A model generated the notes under the pieces. It searched no databases. It was not told the DNA's origin and was given only the letters and a program-made list of their open reading frames with translations. A DNA stretch of 64,000 nt from Nipponacmea schrenckii (Eukaryota; Mollusca; Gastropoda; Lottiidae), in the NCBI GenBank assembly GCA_030562195.1, contig JAUJPP010000005.1:30863106-30927105 (forward strand), given 5' to 3'. Each line of letters begins with the position of its first letter. Within the stretch, counting starts at the first letter, position 1. The position numbers and the translations under genes are program-made. Positions 60,899-64,000 of the stretch are shown here, piece by piece.

Positions 60899-63404
60899 AA
60901 AGATAGCTTGCCAGGCAAGTAACATACGCCCACTGGCAGCATTGAATTTGAATAATAAATTAAGCAATAACTCAAAAAACATTCACTGAATGAATTTTGA
61001 AGTCAAGGACAAAAACTCAAAAATTGTTCATGGAAAATCGCCAAATTCAAACTTGACCACCATCTTATCTATTTCAATACTCATACCAAGTTTCATCAAA
61101 TCTATTAAAAAGTTGTAGCTTATTTTGCACCCACAAAATTTTTTGTCAAGTCAAGGGCAATAACTAAAAAAACATTCGTTAAAAAAAGTCGTTAGTTCAA
61201 ACTTGACTAATGTCTAATCTAATCTGATGCTTACACCAAGTTCCATCAAAATCCGTTGAAAATTAAAGATTCTTATTGCAACCACAATAGAATTTTGACG
61301 CAATTTCACTAAGTCAAGGGCAATAACTCAAAACCGTTCATTGAAAAACTGTCAAATTCAAACTTGACTGAGGTCTAATTAATTCCATGCTCACACCAAG
61401 TTTCATCAAAATCGGATGAAAACTATAGCTTCTATTGCGTAAAACAAGTAAATTTTAACGTTTTTCATTTAATCAAGGGCAATAACTCATAAACCGACAT
61501 CTAGAATCGCACCATTTTTGAACTTGTCCGAGATGATATTAAGATGAATACACATACCAAGTTTCATTCAAATCAGATAAAGATAGCTTGCCAGGCAAGG
61601 TAACATACGCCCAATGGCAGCATTGAATTTGAATAATAAATTAAGCAATAACTCAAAAAACATTCACTGAATGAATATTGAAGTCAAGGGCAAAAACTCA
61701 AAAATTGTTCATGGAAAATCGCTAAATTCAAACTGGACCACCATCTTATCTATTTCAATACTCATACCAAGTTTCATCAAATCTATTAAAAAATTGTAGC
61801 TTATTTTGCACCCACAAATATTTTTGTCAAGTCAAGGGCAATAACTCAAAAACCATTCGTTAAAAAAAGTCGGAAATTCAAACTTGACTAATGTCTTATC
61901 AAATCTGATGCTTACACCAAGTTCCATCAAAATCCGTTGAAAATTAAAGATTTTTATTGCAACCACAATAGAATTTTGACGCAATTTCACTAAGTCAAGG
62001 GCAATAACTCAAAACCGTTCATTGAAAAACTGTCAAATTCAAACTTGACTGAGGTCTAATTAATTCCAATGCTCACACCAAGTTTCATCAAAATCGGATG
62101 AAAACTATAGCTTCTATTGCGTAAAACAAGTAAATTTTAACGTTTTTCATTTAATCAAGGGCAATAACTCATAAACCGACATCTAGAATCGCACCATTTT
62201 TGAACTTGTCCGAGATGTTATTAAGATGAATACACATACCAAAATTCATTCAAATCAGATAAAGATAACTTGCCAGGCAAGGCAAGGTAACATACGCCCA
62301 CTGGCAGCATTGAATTTGAATAATAAATAGAGCAATGACTCAAAAACTTTCACTAAATGGATATTAAAGTTAAGGGCAAAAACTCAAAAACACCAAGTTT
62401 CATCAAAATCCATTGAAAATTGTAGCTTCTATTGAACCCACAATAAAATTTTGAAAAGTCAAGGGCAATAACTAAAAAACTGTTCATCGAAAAATCTTCA
62501 AATTCGAACTTGACCGTCGTCTTATCAATTCCAATGCTCACACCAAGTTTCATTTAAATCCATTGAAAATTGTAGGTTTATTTTGTCTACAACAAATATA
62601 GAGGCAGGGGCAATAAGTCCAAAACTGTTTAGCGCAAAATCGTATAAATCGAACTTGACCGCCGTCTTATCAATTCCAATGCTCATACCAAGTTTCATTA
62701 AAATCCATAGATAATTGTAGCTTCTATAGTGTCTACAGAAAATGAATTTTTACGCAATTTTACTTAGTCAAGGGCAATTACTCATAAACTATTCATCAAA
62801 AAATCGTCAAAGTTGAATTTCGGATAAAAACTGAAGCCTCTATCGTGGATACAAGCCACTAAGTCAAGGTCAATAACTCAAAATCCGTTCATTCGATAAT
62901 TTCCATTTTTTTACTTGACCGAGATATCATCCTGTACCTGTATACCAAGTTTCATTAAGATCGGATAAAAACTGTAGCCTCTATCGTAGATACAACCCAA
63001 ATTTGACGTTTTTTTACTAAGTCAAGGTCAATAACTCAAAAACCGTTTATTCGATAATTTCCATTTTCGAACTTGACCGAGATATCATCAATATATACAT
63101 GTAAACCAAGTTTCATTTAGATCGGATAAAAACTGTAGCTTCTATTGTGGATACAACCCAAATTTGACGCGTTTTTACTAAGTCAAAGGCAATAACTCAA
63201 AAACCGTTCCTGCGAAAATTTCCATTTTTGAACTTGACCGAGATATCCTTAATATATACATGTATACCAAGTTTATTAAGATCGGATTAAAACTGTAGCC
63301 TCTATTGTGGATACAACCCAAATTTGACGCGGTTTTACTAAGTCAAGGGCAATAACTCAAAAACCGTTCATGCTATAATTTCCATTTTCGAACTTGACCG
63401 AGTT
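60899..63404 (+). mobile_element. Three pearl-like elements in tandem, last one truncated
   Basis: Heads GATAGCTTGCCAGGCAAG occur at about 60902 and 61582, with GATAACTTGCCAGGCAAG at about 62265. The first two blocks (about 680 bp each) are nearly identical, including the core order and the ACCGACATCTAGAATCGCA module at the end of each. The third has six or more cores of the 6268-7286 type. None has the (ACGG)n tract or the tail hairpin; similarity stops at GACCGAG near 63404. Confidence 0.65.
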
Positions 63405-64000
63405 CAAAGGGCTGTCAACCCATTAAAAAAACTCTGATTGACATGCATTCGGATTTAAACTGAAGAGCAGGACCCCAAATCATCAATAAATGCACACCCG
63501 TGTCTCCAGAAATCATTCTTTCATAATATAAATTCAATTTTTCCAAAACATGAAATAGACCAGGCAACGCCCTTAAGTAATAATTGAAAACGTTTTTTCA
63601 AGTTACTTGGTACACTGTTAAAATGAAAGTGTAACTATAGGCCTACACATAAAAAGGTAACAACTGGGCTGCCATTTATATGTGTTAATATATCCGGTGA
63701 AAAAATGACCACGCTATTAAGGATCTATTAAATCTCCCAAACGAGTAATCGTAAGTGTAAGATAGTCTTCAGAAGATGTGTCCTAGCAACGTTTCAGGAT
63801 TTATTATCTCGACAAAAGAGTACTTTTGTACCGTCTTAGAGATATAATATCCGTCTGAAAGTTTATTTTAATTAAGTGTATACCTCGACAGAAGCACAGG
63901 ATAGGCTACCGGGAAAAAAAGTATAAATATAGGCCTACATTAGGACTTTTTTAGGTAGCTTTGAGATATTTTGCAAGTAAAAAGAACTCAACAAACGTTC
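63405..64000. other. No gene seen
   Basis: AT-rich sequence without an exon-like frame or a recognised repeat on either strand. Confidence 0.4.

Overview
This window is eukaryotic and reads as a mollusc, probably a gastropod. It is AT-rich, its genes are split by GT-AG introns, and it carries many copies of an element with an (ACGG)n tract and a terminal ATACGCCCAC/GTGGGCGTAT hairpin that resembles the 'pearl' (Helentron-associated) elements described from bivalves. The species call is inference; no sequence search was possible.

Four protein-coding genes can be rebuilt exon by exon. (1) Minus strand, 229-31466 and running off the left edge: a WD40-repeat protein resembling the WDR87/WDR97 family, at least 35 exons and about 1,500 codons in the window, with a WD40 N-terminal half and an acidic/lysine-rich, partly coiled C-terminal half. 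(2) Plus strand, 33683-35076: a two-exon type I membrane protein with two Ig domains. (3) Minus strand, 35615-44606: a nine-exon multi-pass membrane protein of PQ-loop type (SLC66A1/PQLC2-like). (4) Plus strand, 52068-57471: galactokinase, seven exons, 391 aa. Genes 1 and 2 are head to head, 2 and 3 tail to tail, 3 and 4 head to head. Nothing suggests a shared pathway.

Most of the remaining DNA is transposon or repeat. The introns of gene 1 hold pearl-like elements (1811-5187, 6268-7286, 15759-16040, 16843-17650, 21057-26342, 27930-28310), a degenerate Penelope-like retroelement inserted in one of them (21568-24842), a 1.4-kb foldback made of a 42-bp tandem array and its inverse (18590-19964), a TTAA-flanked MITE, a tRNA-like SINE and two minisatellites that abut 3' splice sites. 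The introns of gene 3 hold a second Penelope-like element with an intact RT core (41275-43880) and an inverted pearl-like array. The interval between genes 3 and 4 is a set of nested inverted-repeat elements (48822-51182), plus a hAT-like element with an 8-bp target duplication; a second copy of that hAT-like element lies right of gene 4.

The most unusual items are the Penelope-like element whose first ORF ends in an SGNH-hydrolase-like domain, a minisatellite whose roughly 33 units each copy a 3' splice site and the exon edge of gene 1, and the nested foldback elements.
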